A stretch of DNA of 64,000 bases from Cylindrobasidium torrendii FP15055 ss-10 (GCA_000934385.1 KN880445.1:62001-126000); one strand, 5' to 3'; positions 32,282 to 45,073 are shown, counted from the stretch's first letter. Notes: generated from the letters alone by a model not told the origin. Numbers and translations are program-made.

Positions 32282-35200
32282 ATGTCGCCTAACGAACACA
32301 CCCGCGAGAGGCGCAAGCCTGGAATACACATCCGCATAGACGAAAAGCAGAACAGCTCGACCAGCAACACCACAAAGCAGGAGTCGCATCAGGAATCCGA
32401 GTCAAATCCAAGCCGAAAATTCACTGTTCCCTCATCACTGCAGTGGATCCCAAATAATTGGACTTGGCCGAAAGTACGACCAGCGATTCGATGTGCGTTG
32501 GCTGGCTGGCTGTCGGGGGTGTTGTTCGTGATACCAGCAGTCGAGAGATACATGGGTCAGGTGTGTTGTCTTTGACACTCATGAATTCAACATTGACCCC
32601 ACCACACAGGCCAGCTTCATCATCCTCATCAGTGCGAGCGCAGGCTTCACACACTCTTACACGATCTGACATACCCCAAGCTGCATTCCTATCCCCGCCG
32701 TCTGATCCATTCCTTGCGGTTGTCGAGCGCGAAATTATCATCGTTACCCTTGTTGCGGCCACTTGGGCGTACGTCCATCACCTTGGTTTTTAATGTAAAT
32801 TGACTGTGTTATCAGCTGGTGCGCTCTTGGCATCTTCCTTGCAAGTCTCGCTAGAACCAATGTCGACTACACTGTGACCATTGCAGAGGCCGTTACTGGC
32901 GAGTACCTTGAAGCCGGACCTACCGTCATCCTTGCCGTCTTCATCTTCATCTGGACAGTGGCCTTGTTGTTCCTTCGCGTTCGCCAAGGTACAGGACCAT
33001 ATCTCATGGGGACGCTTCTGGCCTGCATTTGTCTGGACATCACCATTACTACCTCAGCCCTCCTACCCTTCCCAAACTACAATCTAGGAAGGAACATCCT
33101 CATGCCCCTAGGATTCCACTCGTGCATTGCCGTCGTGGTCTCTTTGTTTGTCTTCCCACAGACCGTGTCCGCCGATTTTACCACTCGCTTGCAAGCAGTT
33201 GTTAGACCACTCATCAAAAACATGGAACTTCATCGCAAGCTCAAGGATATTCCAGTCGACAGCAAGGAATTCGCAGCAACAGCCGCGGAGATCCGTTCCT
33301 CCGCTGTGGCAGCAGAAACCGCCCTCGTTCCGCTCGCCGTCGCCGGACGTTTACTCCCGTCCGACCTGATTTATTCACGGTTCTCACCCATGGACTACAA
33401 GGCCATTCAGGACATCGCCCGCCGTATGGCCGTCCGTGCGAATGGCCTGACTATCTACTTCTCGTTGATTGACCCTACCCGCGAAAAGTTCCCAATGACG
33501 CCGGCTCAATCTCGTCCCGGAACACCAGGCGCAATTACGCCTCCCCTAGAACGAAACAATCCATTGGACTACGGTGATGACGACGAGCCGGACACCGCAC
33601 CTGCGTCCGGTGCTACAACGCCAACGCATCACTCTCACTCTACCCATGCTAGTCGACTCTTCCATCTCTCCCCCACTCGCTCGGGCAGGCGGTCGGGGTC
33701 ACATGCTCGCTCGAACTCCCATTTTCACAATCTACTCCACTCGAGTCTCCTCAACCTATCCCGAGGTGTTCACAAGACAGAACAGGCTGTGGGATTATTC
33801 GAGAGCCAACGCTACATGGATATCGAGGCGACTATGTTTCACGATGATCACGCCAACTCTCACACCCAACAAGCGACAAGATTACTCTTCACTGGTTGCG
33901 ACGGTCTTCTTGAACTGAACCAGCACTCGATACAGGAAGTCTGTGACTGGCTGGGTACCGTTCGCAAGGGTCGCTTTGCATTTTGGCGCTCGGCGAAGCA
34001 AAAGAAGGACGAGTGGCAGAGCAAGTATGACAAGCTGAAGCACCTGAGGGATACTTTGAGCGAAGAACTTTCCGAATTCAGACAGACCGCGCGGCTGACG
34101 GTCATTGACCCATACCGCGCTGCCTTGGACGCCAGCAGCATGAAAGGGTTCGACATGGAAAGGGAGGCGCCGAGCCATCGATACCTGTTCCATTGTTACG
34201 TGTACCAGTACCATTTAATGCGCTTCTCGACGCAAAACCTTGAGCTGGTATGTCTCATCCTTTTTTCGGCGTAGAAAAGCTGACAAGCGAGTAGCTCGAT
34301 GAGATTATTCGTCTCGAGGAGGAGCGGTCCAAGAATCGTGTTTGGACACCCGTTGGACGCCTCTTTAGATTGGATGCGTGGAGCCTTGGGGTTACGGAGA
34401 ACGCTGACGATGAGGACCCGGATATGGTTGAAGGACTTGAACCAGAGGTGATGGAAGACTTAGGCATTGCGACGAGGAGACGGGATCCAGACGCACTTCC
34501 TCCAAAAAACCGATTCGAGTGGGTGATGAGCAAGGTGTATGTGTTTTTCAAGAGCTTCGGTGGTGGCAATGCCCTGTATGCTGTCAAAGCGGGCATTTTA
34601 ACCAGTGAGTAATTTCTCTGAGCTTGGAGATTGCGTTTCTGATCGATTCCAGCTATAATGTGCATACCATCTTTCCTGAAGGATACCGCGCCATTTGCCT
34701 ACAGTACGGTCCTTGTCGTTCATCTTGCGCTCACGGTCTGACATCGTCACCTAGAGAACAGATTCCAGTGGGCAATTGTGATGGGTCAGCTCACACTGGC
34801 GCGATTCCGGGGAGATACAACGTTTGGCCTGACGGCGCGTGTCCTCAGTACATTCGGGGGCGGGCTTGTCGGGGCGTGCATGTGGTATGTTTTCTTGATA
34901 CCCTCCATAGTCAGTGTTAACAAATCCGTTCAGGTATATCTCATCCCCCTCGGAGGCAGGAAACCCGTACGGACTTTCGGCGGTGTTCGCGGTCTGCTTT
35001 CCCTTCTTTTTCTTCATCAGGCTGTACGCGCCGATACCGCCAATGACGAATATCATCTTCTTTGTTACGGTCATGATGGTGCGTCCAACGACTGTCTGTT
35101 GACGGGATGCTCATGTTATCACCTAGGTGGTAGGATACTCATACCAAGATGGTATCATCGTCACGCCGGGAAGTCCTGGTTTGGGTATTGATGTTGCATG

Positions 35201-36319
35201 GGTATGTGGTCAATGGAACACACCTCTCGGGTTGTCTAATTGTATCCTTTGTGCAGCGGCGATTCGTTCTAGTCACTTGTGGTGTTACAGCAGCCTTGTA
35301 TGTGCCCCTATGTCGCCTGTCGGTATCTTGAGTGATTGACCTCCAACACAGTCTGTTCTCGTTCCTTCCTCCAGCGACGACAATTCGCAGTTATCAGCGA
35401 CGTCTACTGGCGACAACGGGATCGGAGCTCGGCGCCATCTACTGCTCGATCATATCTTTTGCGTCGACACACGGAGAGCGGCAAAGCAAAGAGGTCATCA
35501 CTAGTCTCATTGCAATTCGTAGCAAACTCAATCGGTCTGCCGTGTTGAAGCAGAACGCAATATACGAGGTATGGGCTTCTCAGAGTGGCTGATGTCGGTA
35601 TGGCGCTAATCATGGGCCAGTTTTCGCTACGGGGACGATGGCCTGCCAAGCGATATGCGAAGATCCTGGAGTTGCAATTGTGCGTTATCCTGGACTCTTT
35701 GGTGGATATTGTGGCTGACAGGATGGCCAGGCAATTGTCATATTCGCTGTCGCATTTGATGTCGGTCATCGAGCAGATGGATATCGTGTGGACAAGAGCA
35801 TTCTTGATGCGGACAAGGTTCCTCGACCCGAATTTTCAAGGAGATCTTCTTGCTGTCGTTAGTCAGTCCTAAGTTCATATTGTCTGGTTCGATACCGTGC
35901 TAACCATGGTGCAGGCATGATTGCGACTGCTCTGAGGACGGGCGAGCCTCTCCCGCAAATCACGCCATGTCCGCTGGTCGACCGATTCTACTTCAAGTAC
36001 CATGGGTTCAACGTCATTCATAAAGATGCTGAGGACGATTTTGGGCTACCGAGGAGCTTGACGGTGGATACGTTGGAGAACGAACAGTATCTGTGCGTCC
36101 TTTGCATCGACAACCTTGACTTCAATGGCTGACCGTGTATACAGGATGTTCTGCGTCGCGGCATCGACAGCCTTTGCCATTGTTAGCCGACTTGATAGGT
36201 TGATGCTTGCTGTGAAGGAGATTGTGGGCGAGCAGTATCCGATCCACGGTGTAAATATTCGCGCGGGTGTTGAGTTGGGCTCGAGGACGGCGACATGGCA
36301 GACTGGAGGCATTGTTTGA
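32282..36319 (+). CDS. ArAE_2_N / DUF2421 (FUSC-like) membrane protein
   Basis: Large polytopic membrane protein of the fungal family combining an N-terminal six-helix 'putative ER transporter' domain and a C-terminal DUF2421 region, related to aromatic-acid exporters and yeast Bre4-like proteins. The N-terminus is hydrophilic (MSPNEHTRERRKPGIHIRID), then WPKVRPAIRCALAGWLSGVLF opens the first helix bundle. A long cytoplasmic section has His/Ser-rich low complexity (HHSHSTHASRLFHLSPTRSGRR) and helices such as KYDKLKHLRDTLSEELSEF. A second bundle begins at ALYAVKAGILT, then WAIVMGQLTLARFRGDTTFGL and GGGLVGACMW. About 1,050-1,100 residues, more than ten introns. Likely located in endoplasmic reticulum or vacuole membrane and may export organic acids; the family is poorly characterised. 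Confidence 0.88.
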
Positions 36320-36539
36320 ATCTCTGCTGGTCCATGAGACGACCTGGCATGATAGACGAGACGCGATGAGATGATTCAACGTTTGTTGTACATATATGAG
36401 TAAGAGCTATCTCGATAATTCCTGGGTGCAAGGTGACAGGCAAACTAGAGTATGATATATGGGACCTGTGTATACTAATTTTTTTATGAAGCCTGATCCC
36501 TACAATTCATTTGTACAATTGACCGCCCAAGCACTAATA

Positions 36540-37559
36540 TCAGAGCCCAACGAGCTCCCATCCATGATGAGCAATTCCCCTTGTCACGTCCGCATCGTCT
36601 GCCACATGAACAATGGCGCCTCTCTCGGGGTCAAAAATGAAATTGCCTGCTTCAATGTCCGCAAACTTGAACTCCAGCGCTGGTTGCCCAGATCCTGTGG
36701 TAAGAGGTCCCGAGTCTGTCACAAATGCATCATCAGCCTCTCTGTCCGAGTCGTACGAGTCGCGCTCGAGCTCTGACTCGACGCCCGAGGAATCTGCAAT
36801 AGCCTCCTCGACATCGATGACTACTATATCCAGAAGCTCTTGCCTCTTGACGGATGGGTTTTCGATTTGAAGAGTAACAATGTCTGTGCCAACGAGGACA
36901 TCGCCCATAGGAAGGTCGCGCGCAACGACGCGAAAGAGTGTGTTAACGAACCGAGTACCAACGATGTTGTAAGCCAAATTTCCCGTGCGGGTTGTGTACC
37001 AGTAGCCTGGCACCTCGTTGGAGTACCTGGTGATTGCCCGTACGTCCCAGTAGCAGACATCTGCAGGAGCCTTTGAGCGGATATAAAACCTAGGCGAAGG
37101 ACTTCAGAGTAAGCAGTTGCAATGTAGTACAAGAAGCAATACACGGACCATGCCCCACTGATCCTGTTCGGTACATTCTGGGAGGATATCATCGCAATGG
37201 CGGGGGTGTGTGTCGCCGGGGAGCCTTGATAAATTGTAGCGATAGACATACGCTCAGAAAACTCTTGGGGAGTTGGTATGACAGGCCAATTTACCGACAG
37301 GCGAGATGAATTCCTGTGTCTTGCGCGCGTGGTGAATGTGTAATACTGGGGCGAAGCGCGCTTCAAGTCGAACTCGACGAATTCAACATGAGTAGATACG
37401 TGGCGCCACCATTCGTCGGCGACATGGCTGTTGGTAAACGCTAGTACGCAACAGAAACTAGTGTCTCTCTGGAAAACACAAAAACACGAAGCTTAGTAGT
37501 GTGCTAGATAATTCAGAAACACATACATGAGCTAGGTATGCTTGAAAGATACCAGACAT
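36540..37559 (-). CDS. Orphan protein
   Basis: Not recognised. Three exons joined in phase begin MSGIFQAYLAHRDTSFCCVL. They continue through NSHVADEWWRHVSTHVEFVE and VNWPVIPTPQEFSERMSIAT, then after a GT-AG intron WFYIRSKAPADVCYWDVRAI, TRYSNEVPGYWYTTRTGNLA and LPMGDVLVGTDIVTLQIENP. The C-terminus has a long acidic stretch (ESELERDSYDSDREADD) and ends HHGWELVGL. About 300 residues, aromatic-rich, with no signal peptide or membrane helix. It converges on the membrane protein gene at 36319, leaving 220 bases. The codon pattern and clean splice phases argue for a real gene; the function cannot be stated. Confidence 0.68.
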
Positions 37560-38005
37560 GATGCGGAGGAGAATTTCAAGATAACATCGGCCATTGGGCC
37601 AGTCGATCGATGCATCAATACCCGGATCGTGTCTAGTCTAAGTGTGGAATCCGTTTCTCACAATTCAGTTCGGTCGTATGCAACTTCGCGCTGGTACATA
37701 CTGAAGCAGTCAGGCCTAGTATACGATACCTTTGCACCATTATGTTCAACAGTTGTACGTAACGGCACCCCCCGTTAAGGTGCTTTATAACAATGAGTTT
37801 GGTCTTGCTTAGTCATTGATCGCAGAGTGTCTCAGGAGTCACCTTGGTGTCGGCCCCCACGATCATGACTTGCCTGCCTGTCACACTGTTCTGACCTGCA
37901 GGTTTTTTGGTCTGATTTTCTTGAGCTTGAGCCTGCATTTCCCCAAAATGAGATGATGCAACCCAAATGCAGGCTGTGTGTGTCCCAACACGGATTACGG
38001 TGCGT

Positions 38006-38076
38006 GCATTAATGGGGTAGTGGTAACCTGGGTCGTTGCCATCGACCCGCCGGGGGTTCGATTCCCTCTTAATGCA
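38006..38076 (+). tRNA. tRNA-Gly (anticodon GCC)
   Basis: 71-base cloverleaf. The acceptor stem GCATTAA pairs with TTAATGC and is followed by discriminator A. The anticodon stem GGTCG/CGACC encloses the loop TTGCCAT with anticodon GCC. The T-arm loop TTCGATT is enclosed by GGGGG/CCCTC. The internal B box GGTTCGATTCC is perfect. There is no intron. A T-run at 38096-38099 can terminate RNA polymerase III. Confidence 0.95.
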
Positions 38077-38095
38077 ATAGGGGGAATATTACTTC

Positions 38096-38099
38096 TTTT
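38096..38099 (+). terminator. Pol III terminator of tRNA-Gly
   Basis: TTTT, 20 bases past the tRNA 3' end. Confidence 0.55.
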
Positions 38100-39674
38100 C
38101 TCACGCAGAACGATCCTTAGATTCCTCCACGTCAAAATTTTGAGAAGCTGGGAGATACATAATCCGTTATCATTATTTTATCGGGTTTCAGTGACTCAGC
38201 TCAACAGTTGAATTATTGTGGCTCACATCACCACTCGCCTCTGCGGGCGTTACCAGAAGCATAGGAACCACTACCGAGAGATGTGCGGCTTCTTCTGGCG
38301 TGTGTTCAAGTGACGAGAGGCCCAAAACGACATCCAACCTCAAGTGGTGTTGCACGTATGAGAAATTTACACCGCCCAATTGAGCTAACATTTACCTAAA
38401 TGGTTGCCGACGAGCTGAGAAATGCGCAGTGTTGTTGCAGATGCACGCTGGTACAGTGCGCGCCGTCTCAGTGATCATGCAGCGCTACCGGTCTCCACCT
38501 ATAGTCCTCACTGAATCCAGAATGAGCAATCCAAGTCATGAATTCGCAATGTGTGAATGAACTACTACACCGCTAGTATCATGAATGGAGAACCTACAAG
38601 TGTGAGTGCCGGTCTACACGGACGTTTCTTCTCCAACCAGTGTGGTGTCGTATTTCGTAAAACCCATCCATCGCCCCGCTTCACACAATATCGATATGAA
38701 GATGGATTGTGGCGCCGGCCGACTCCAGAGTCAACTCGAGAGTGCCCCCATTTCAAATGACTGGAGTCCAGTCGAGTTGTCCGAGGACAGATCGTTTTCG
38801 AAGGATGCGGCAGGCTTCGAGCGTCGGCCTCATGTTCGTTTCCGTCTATTTCCAACCAGGATCAGACAATGAAAACAATAGTTCAGCATACTGGTACCGA
38901 GAAGGCAGCGTCGCGCGACACAGAAGCGTCATTATAGTGTTCGAGACCCTGAAAGAGGCTCGCTAGGCCCTACTAGAGACACCAAGATGATTGCGTTGAA
39001 TACGTGGGGAGGCGAGATACCCTTGTACAGACTAGTAGGCGGCGCCTCAAAGTGGGAACTCGAGAAGAATGTGAATTACCTCGACCACAAAGAACACCCC
39101 GGACGTGCACGTACAGCATGTCCCATAATGGCCGTATGGACATTGGACGATGCCGCCCTGTAGGAAGGCCATGCCGGAGCCCTGAATCCGTTTCGAGGGC
39201 ATTCCCAATCCTAGATCTGATGGGAGGGAGGGAGCCTGCTGGGTGCGTGGATTGCAATTTTTCCGCGCATTCTACCAGAGTGAGGCATCCATCGGGTGTT
39301 GCCTCGAGGACGAAGGCATGGGCGCGCGCAGTAGGCGTGTTCGAGGAAAGGCCGTATCATCTTATCAGGGCGCAGGGCATTGTCATTCTCCCGCTGCAAG
39401 CTCTGCGTTTGCAGGGCGCAAATGAGCAGAGTAACGGGTGAGTAAAAGCTGAGAATGAGGGGAAGGCTGAGCTTATGAATGCCTGGATTCAGAGCTGGGG
39501 CAGCCCAATGACTCTGAGAGGTGAAGAGATGGCACGTGCCGCCACGAGGCTGTTATCAGAGTTGTGAGATTTCACAGGTCTGAAAATGGGCAGTGGGTTG
39601 CATCGAGAGGATGGTATGGGAGAGGAGTGCCATTCAAAAGGGCAGCTGTGATTTGTACATAAGAGGATGAGAAA

Positions 39675-39692
39675 AAGAAGAAGAAGAAGAAG
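39675..39692. repeat. (AAG)6 microsatellite
   Basis: Six perfect AAG units in non-coding sequence. Confidence 0.85.
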
Positions 39693-40121
39693 ATTACAAT
39701 ACCGACGAGTGGCCGTGTCAACAAAGGGAGGAACAATGGGGCGCGGCCGAGTCGGCGGACAATAGAGTGATTGTATTCTCAGAGTCAGCGCACGATCCTG
39801 ATACTTTCTCATGAATCGATGACAGTAGTAGCCAGTGGCGGTGCAATGTTCGATGCGTCAGAGTTCGGACACTCAGGGTCGTAGCCGGTGCCTGTAAACA
39901 CACACAGCTTAGCAAAAAGAAAGAGAAAAAAAAGATGAATTCTGGTGCTCCCAAGTGAATACCAGTCATCGGACGTTCATTAGAGGAGTGGAGGAGCAAG
40001 ATGGCGTCGTTTGGACGTTCATTCCGGCAGCGAAAAAGGCCAATCCAACGGGCCTGCCGAGGTGCTGGGCTGCGTGGACAAAAATCCCCTTGACCCAGGT
40101 CGATCACATCAATGATCGAGG

Positions 40122-40128
40122 TATAAAA
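40122..40128 (+). promoter_or_regulatory. TATA box of RING-finger gene
   Basis: TATAAAA about 93-99 bases upstream of the ATG at 40221. Confidence 0.6.
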
Positions 40129-40220
40129 GGACGGGTAATGATGTCCACGGAACAATTTCTTGTTTCCACCTTTTCGCGCCCGCACCCCCGAGGGGACCCA
40201 CTTCTCCCAGCAGCTAGACA

Positions 40221-41837
40221 ATGCTCACCCTCGCAACTGGATCTGTCTGCGACGTCTGCGCTGAGGAGTACGGTCCTCAGTGCCTTCCTCATTCTATTCC
40301 ATGTGGTGCGTATTTTTTTCTGCGCCCCCCCTCCAAGTTCCTACAGCAGTTTCTTTTTGATTCCGCGGGACCCCATACTTATAAATTTCAGGTCACGTTC
40401 TCTGCTCGAGCTGCGCGACTACAATTGCAGAGAAAACCCCACCACGGCTCAAGCCAGTCTGTCCTTTCTGCCGTGAAGAATTCCTAGCGCAAGAAATCCG
40501 TCTTATCCGGATCGACTTCAACAACCATGCCGCCGTACACGCAAGACGGATGCCGACCGCAATTGCACCGAGCAAGTCCGAGTCTGCAGCGGACGTGTGG
40601 ACACGCAAGACGGACAAGCTGCCCTACGTTGACGCACAGGGTGTTCGGTCCCGAGATGAGGCGCGCAAGTTGGAGGATAAGGTGGCAAAGGTTGCATCCA
40701 AAAAATCATCTGTAGAGGAGGTGTCGAATTTGCACAAAGAGCTCGAGGACTGGCTCACAGCTGCAAAGACGGGCGACCAGGTGCGTCTGCTGGATGAATC
40801 CGATTCGGCTTAGCTAACCCAGGTTATCAATAGGCCTCGTCCCTCTACCTTAGCGCTGCTCTCCTCAGGGCTATTCTCATGAATCATGTTGCGCATTCGG
40901 AGGCGACCAAGACCGCCAGGGCAACCGAGGCTAGCCTAAAGGCTAGGCTGGATGATACAGAGATGCTGTTGAGCAAAACACAGGCAGAGCTTCGCCGGTG
41001 CGTCACAAATCCAATCTCCCTCGCGACCAACCTTACTGACTCGAGCTATCATGCCCGTTTTAGACAAGTAAGTTGATGATATCCATGCTGCTGGTCACCT
41101 GTCCTGACGTAACCTTCCTACAGCGTGAACAAAATGCACTTGAGAACCAGGAAGCTCAAAACAACATTCGGGCAGAGGTCCCTCGCAAGAGTGTTTCTTC
41201 CAGGACGTCTGCCTCTGCATCGTCCTCCGCGGCTGCGGCGGCCACAGCCTCACCTTCCGGTCGGGGATACACGAGCCCGGGTTCGCCGCCGCCGGCGGGG
41301 TCAACGCCGTCGCCAGCGTCCCCATACAGCCCGTCGACGGCGTCGCCACTCTCGCGCTACAACTCGTCGTCTGGCCATGCCCGTTCGTCGTCGACCTCGG
41401 CCTCACGACCTGTCACGCCCTCCACACGATCTCATACACCCTCTGTGCGTTCCCCGACGACGAGCATGAGCAGCTCCAGCGCACGCGGCCACTTAGCAAC
41501 GCCGCCAGTGCCGCCCATGCCCCGCCCCAGCACTGCGATACCTTCCCATATTCGATTCCCGACGCCCGGACCGACGCCCCAGCCGCGGTCGCAGACACCC
41601 GCGGCGCCGCGCGTGCCGACCAAGCCACGTCGGCTGTCACAGCCGTCTCCCCCAAAAATTGCTCGTACGCTCTCTGACGAGAAGCACGAGATCCATCAGC
41701 GCTGGATCCCACCGAGCTCAGACATCGACTACCCGGTCTACCCCAAGACGGGCAGCTCCCAAAAATATACGTCGGCATCGTCCGCAACAGCCGCAACCCA
41801 CAGGGTGCGCTCCCCGCCTGCCACGCTCTCGACCTAG
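40221..41837 (+). CDS. C3HC4 RING-finger protein with Ser/Pro-rich tail
   Basis: Probable E3 ubiquitin ligase. The RING begins nine residues from the N-terminus: Cys-10 and Cys-13 in SVCDVCAEEYG, then Cys-28, His-30, Cys-33 and Cys-36 in PCGHVLCSSC, and the last pair in VCPFCREEF. The fourth and fifth ligand codons meet across the first intron (a Gly codon is split). A basic linker (RIDFNNHAAVHARRM) leads to Lys/Glu-rich helices likely to form a coiled coil (DEARKLEDKVAKVASKKSS; EATKTARATEASLKARLDD). The last 230 residues are low-complexity Ser/Pro/Thr with Ala runs. About 460 residues, four or five exons. Substrates unknown. It is the only protein gene between the two inverted tRNA-Gly genes. 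Confidence 0.88.
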
Positions 41838-43467
41838 GCGGACAGACTTTGTATGATACCCTCCTCTTTTCGCCTTCCGCTATGGTTTTTGCTGTCTATG
41901 CTTCCGGATCCTTTTCCCCACCTATACCATGGTGTGCGGGCCCTTCGCTCCTTCCCTCTCTGTTTCTCTCCCTCGCGTCGTCGTCGTCACCCTCAACAAG
42001 TATTTATCAACTCTTTATTCCTTTTCCCGTTCTAATTACCTCCTCCTCCATTAATCGGATGAATGACGCTCCTTCACTATGGACATTTCCTTTTCACCAC
42101 CCCGTCATTCACCCGCTCTTGGCCCTACCTGACAGCCCCTTCCCGCCCATGCACCGTATTTTCTCATCTCTTCTTCCCTTTGGTTGTACTGCCTGTTGCT
42201 TCGTACATTGCTAGCCGCATTGCATTTATCTTTTATCTCTATTTATGCTTCCATCTAGTTTCCTTTTCATCACACACATAGACGACGGCGCAGCGCGGCG
42301 GGAGGGGTCAGACGGTCGGGGACTCCAGTGGGTTTGCCACCGATATCTTCTTCGTTCACCATCTTATTTACTTACCTAGTTTCCTTCTTCCTTTTTCCCA
42401 TGGGTTTTCGGCGATGCTCTTTTCCCCCCTAGCGCGGCAACGTACACCAATATCTATCTCCCCGTACGCCTCACACCGCATACTCCTTCCCCTCCACCCA
42501 CCTGATGACCTGTAGCAATTACTTCGTTCCTGCTTCACGACCCCCATGCCGTCCATTGCCTCGCACACACAATTTCCTGAGTGCGTTTGCATTGGGCGGC
42601 TCACGACCCTCACCCTTTTCCCTCGAAATACGTATACGCTTGCCCTGCCTCCATTACTGCTTACCTACTGGCTTGGACCCGCGATGGATACGCGCACTGT
42701 TGCCCTCTCACCATATTAGATACTTTAGGTATAAAACGAGTACGGCACAGTTGCGGAGGATGATGTTGATGTTTAATGATTAGACATGTTTTGCTCGCGC
42801 CCTTTGTGGCCCTCTTTCTCTTTGTGTGGTGTGAATGTCCTTTGAGTGTGAGTCCCAGATCCAATGTTCTTGCTTTGAGCACATCTTTCTTTCTTTGTGA
42901 TTGATTTTACCGAAAGGTGCAGGATCCGACGTGTTTGGAATCCAGTACTAGTGGCATCCGACTTGGAGGAAGTTCCCGGTGCCACAATCCATCTTCACAA
43001 TCGATAATGGGGATTTACGCCGAGCGCGCCGGTAGCCGTATTCGAAATAGACCACTTAATACGGGGCACCGTACGCATGTTCGGGTGACGATGTATGGGC
43101 CGCGCAGGTATGTCAGTATGTAATTAGCGTCAGTGAGTGGATGCGCATGATATTCTTGAGCACTGGCACGAGCGATGAACAGTTCGGTACATGCAATCAT
43201 GCTGAAATCTTCTTACTCGATACTATTGATAGGGATTCAACGGTACCCAAAATCATGCGAAGATTACAAAATAGGCTGTAGTAAGTATACTGTTCAAAAT
43301 GGACTCCGTACTCAGAGGGACCTATTGCACGAGCTGGCTGGATCTAACCCTAGCCAAAACAGCTGGCGCCACCTAACTGGCAGGCTGTATGGCATGTGGC
43401 AATGTGCAGTGTAGCCTTACTAGGTGGCTGGTTCTCAGCAAAAAAGACTTGCACCGCCATTATTGCA
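41838..43467. other. Pyrimidine-rich 3' region and gene-poor spacer
   Basis: From about 41850 to 42740 the plus strand is strikingly C/T-rich, then composition becomes mixed. Open frames in the C/T part are composition artefacts with Pro/Ser/Leu/Phe runs. No supported gene. Confidence 0.5.
43440..43445 (-). terminator. Pol III terminator of second tRNA-Gly
   Basis: On the minus strand TTTTTT, about 22 bases past the tRNA 3' end. Confidence 0.6.
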
Positions 43468-43538
43468 TGCATTAAGAGGGAATCGAACCCCCGGCGGGTC
43501 GATGGCAACGACCCAGGTTACCACTACCCCATTAATGC
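43468..43538 (-). tRNA. tRNA-Gly (anticodon GCC), second copy
   Basis: Identical over all 71 bases to the tRNA-Gly at 38006, but on the opposite strand, about 5.4 kb away. Same anticodon GCC, acceptor stem and B box. Flanking sequences differ, so the identity is limited to the tRNA. Confidence 0.95.
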
Positions 43539-45073
43539 ATGCATGCAAACGCTCCCACGTTAGTTGGATTCTATAAGCAAAAATAGTGGCCGCAATCTCG
43601 TAACACGAGGCTCGCAGATCTTATCACAAACCACCGGATCCAGTGTCACTGTCCGCCAACTTCGATGTCTTCTGCACGGCCACAGACTGCCAATAGTAGG
43701 TCCAGATTATGTAGAGTATAGTGTATTCATCAACAGGCTACAGTGTCTCGTCGGGCTTTGTGAGACTGTGACAAGCTCCTTGTCATTTGGAGGAAAAGAT
43801 GTTGATTGTTATCAGTCAATCGAATGCGCCAGCCGCGTCACTGATCATCGATCACTCCTTGGTGTTGTAGGGTGCTGCTGTTTGCACTCATCACTGAGAA
43901 TGTATAGTACTCATACCAGTAATATACTGACATGGCTTTCTTTGTTTCTGGTGACCGTCGAACCCGCGTTTTCCGACTCGTCAATGAAATCTGATTGATT
44001 CGAGGCTTCATGACCATCCTTCGACAGTCGGTAATCCCGCTCCCGCCGTGCTTGGCATCGTCAGCGTGAGACGGACCTGCGGAAGTCAGCTCAAGGTAAA
44101 GTTGGCATACTCAGCGGAACGGCGGGAGCGCCGGTAGAAGCAAAAAGTACTACAACCTCGGTTTCAACTCGTATGTAAGTTCCCTCCGTCTTCTTCCCAG
44201 TGCTGATTTGACGAGACAGTGATATCGCAATGACCTATGACAATCAATTGAAATACGACTGGAAAATGAATGGACAAGCGAGTGGGAGCTCTGGAGATCT
44301 GATGCCATGGTCTACATGGATGCTGGCATCTTATTCTCAGCACGGACGAGACAACTTGTTCAAACTCAACGGGAGAGATTGGTGGAAGACTCAAGCTACT
44401 CAAGAATCGCTTTGTTTTCAACGCAGTCTCGACGAAGCCTACGTATCTTCCTCTTCATAACGGGAGCCAAGCCCTTGTAATGCACCGGGATAGTTGCAGA
44501 GCATAATCCAGCGAGTCCGCAGTACCGTCTGTTCGGTGTACAATGATTCTCTCACACAAAGCGCCCATCATAAGTCTTCTTTCTCTTGGCAGTGGCGGCG
44601 TTGGAGTCGGCTGTCTCGAGCGCTCTGTTTCTTTCGGGAAATTGCGCTCTGAGCTCTCCTCTGACTTCGGCCTCGCAGTTGGCATGAGGCTGACAGCGAT
44701 AAGTGGACTTCTACTATGGCAAAAAAGTGAGCTACTCACACCTTCAGACAAGAAAAGACCTGAAATTCCTTCAGAGGAGTCAACATTGAAAACCAAATGC
44801 ATGAGAATCAATGAGAATAATATCGCGGAAATCGCGAATAATTCCGGTCAATGAAATAGACATGCACAGCCCTCGCCCCGTGCCCCAACTCTGTTGCCAC
44901 TCTGGCTGTGACGCAGGCTTTATATAGTGACCCTTCCTGATGGCACACGACCACCTTTTTCTCCTGCGCACCACCTCCTGCGCACCTCCTGCCTCGACGG
45001 TCTCTCTTCAACACCAAGTGGCTTGGCAGTCTCCCCACAAGCGACTTGGATTTACATCCGTAATTGAAGCAAC
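43539..45073. other. Gene-poor region
   Basis: About 1.5 kb. Frames at 43564-43998 (plus), 44230-44460 (plus) and 44455-44811 (minus) were examined; none shows a domain, splice-consistent extension or start context that I can support. A TATATA element near 44920 is the likely core promoter of the following gene. Confidence 0.4.
44919..44926 (+). promoter_or_regulatory. TATA box of cytochrome b561 gene
   Basis: TTTATATA about 150 bases upstream of the ATG at 45074; the leader may hold a short intron or simply be longer. Confidence 0.45.

Larger units (their letters stand above)
37560..40121. other. Gene-poor region carrying one tRNA gene
   Basis: About 2.5 kb. Apart from the tRNA-Gly at 38006 and an (AAG)6 microsatellite at 39675-39692, I see no supported gene. 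Open frames are short and of odd composition. The right end is the promoter of the RING gene. Confidence 0.45.

Noticed and set aside
39955..40476. A 173-residue plus-strand frame over the RING gene start
   Set aside because: It is in a different frame from the RING exon, whose cysteine pattern is unmistakable.
38006..43538. The inverted identical tRNA sequences as ends of a transposon
   Set aside because: Identity stops exactly at the tRNA ends and there are no target-site duplications or transposase frames between them.
43564..43998. A 144-residue plus-strand frame after the second tRNA
   Set aside because: No domain, no partner exons; random-like composition.
44230..44811. Possible gene fragments on both strands
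   Set aside because: Competing frames, none extended by splicing; no recognised motif.
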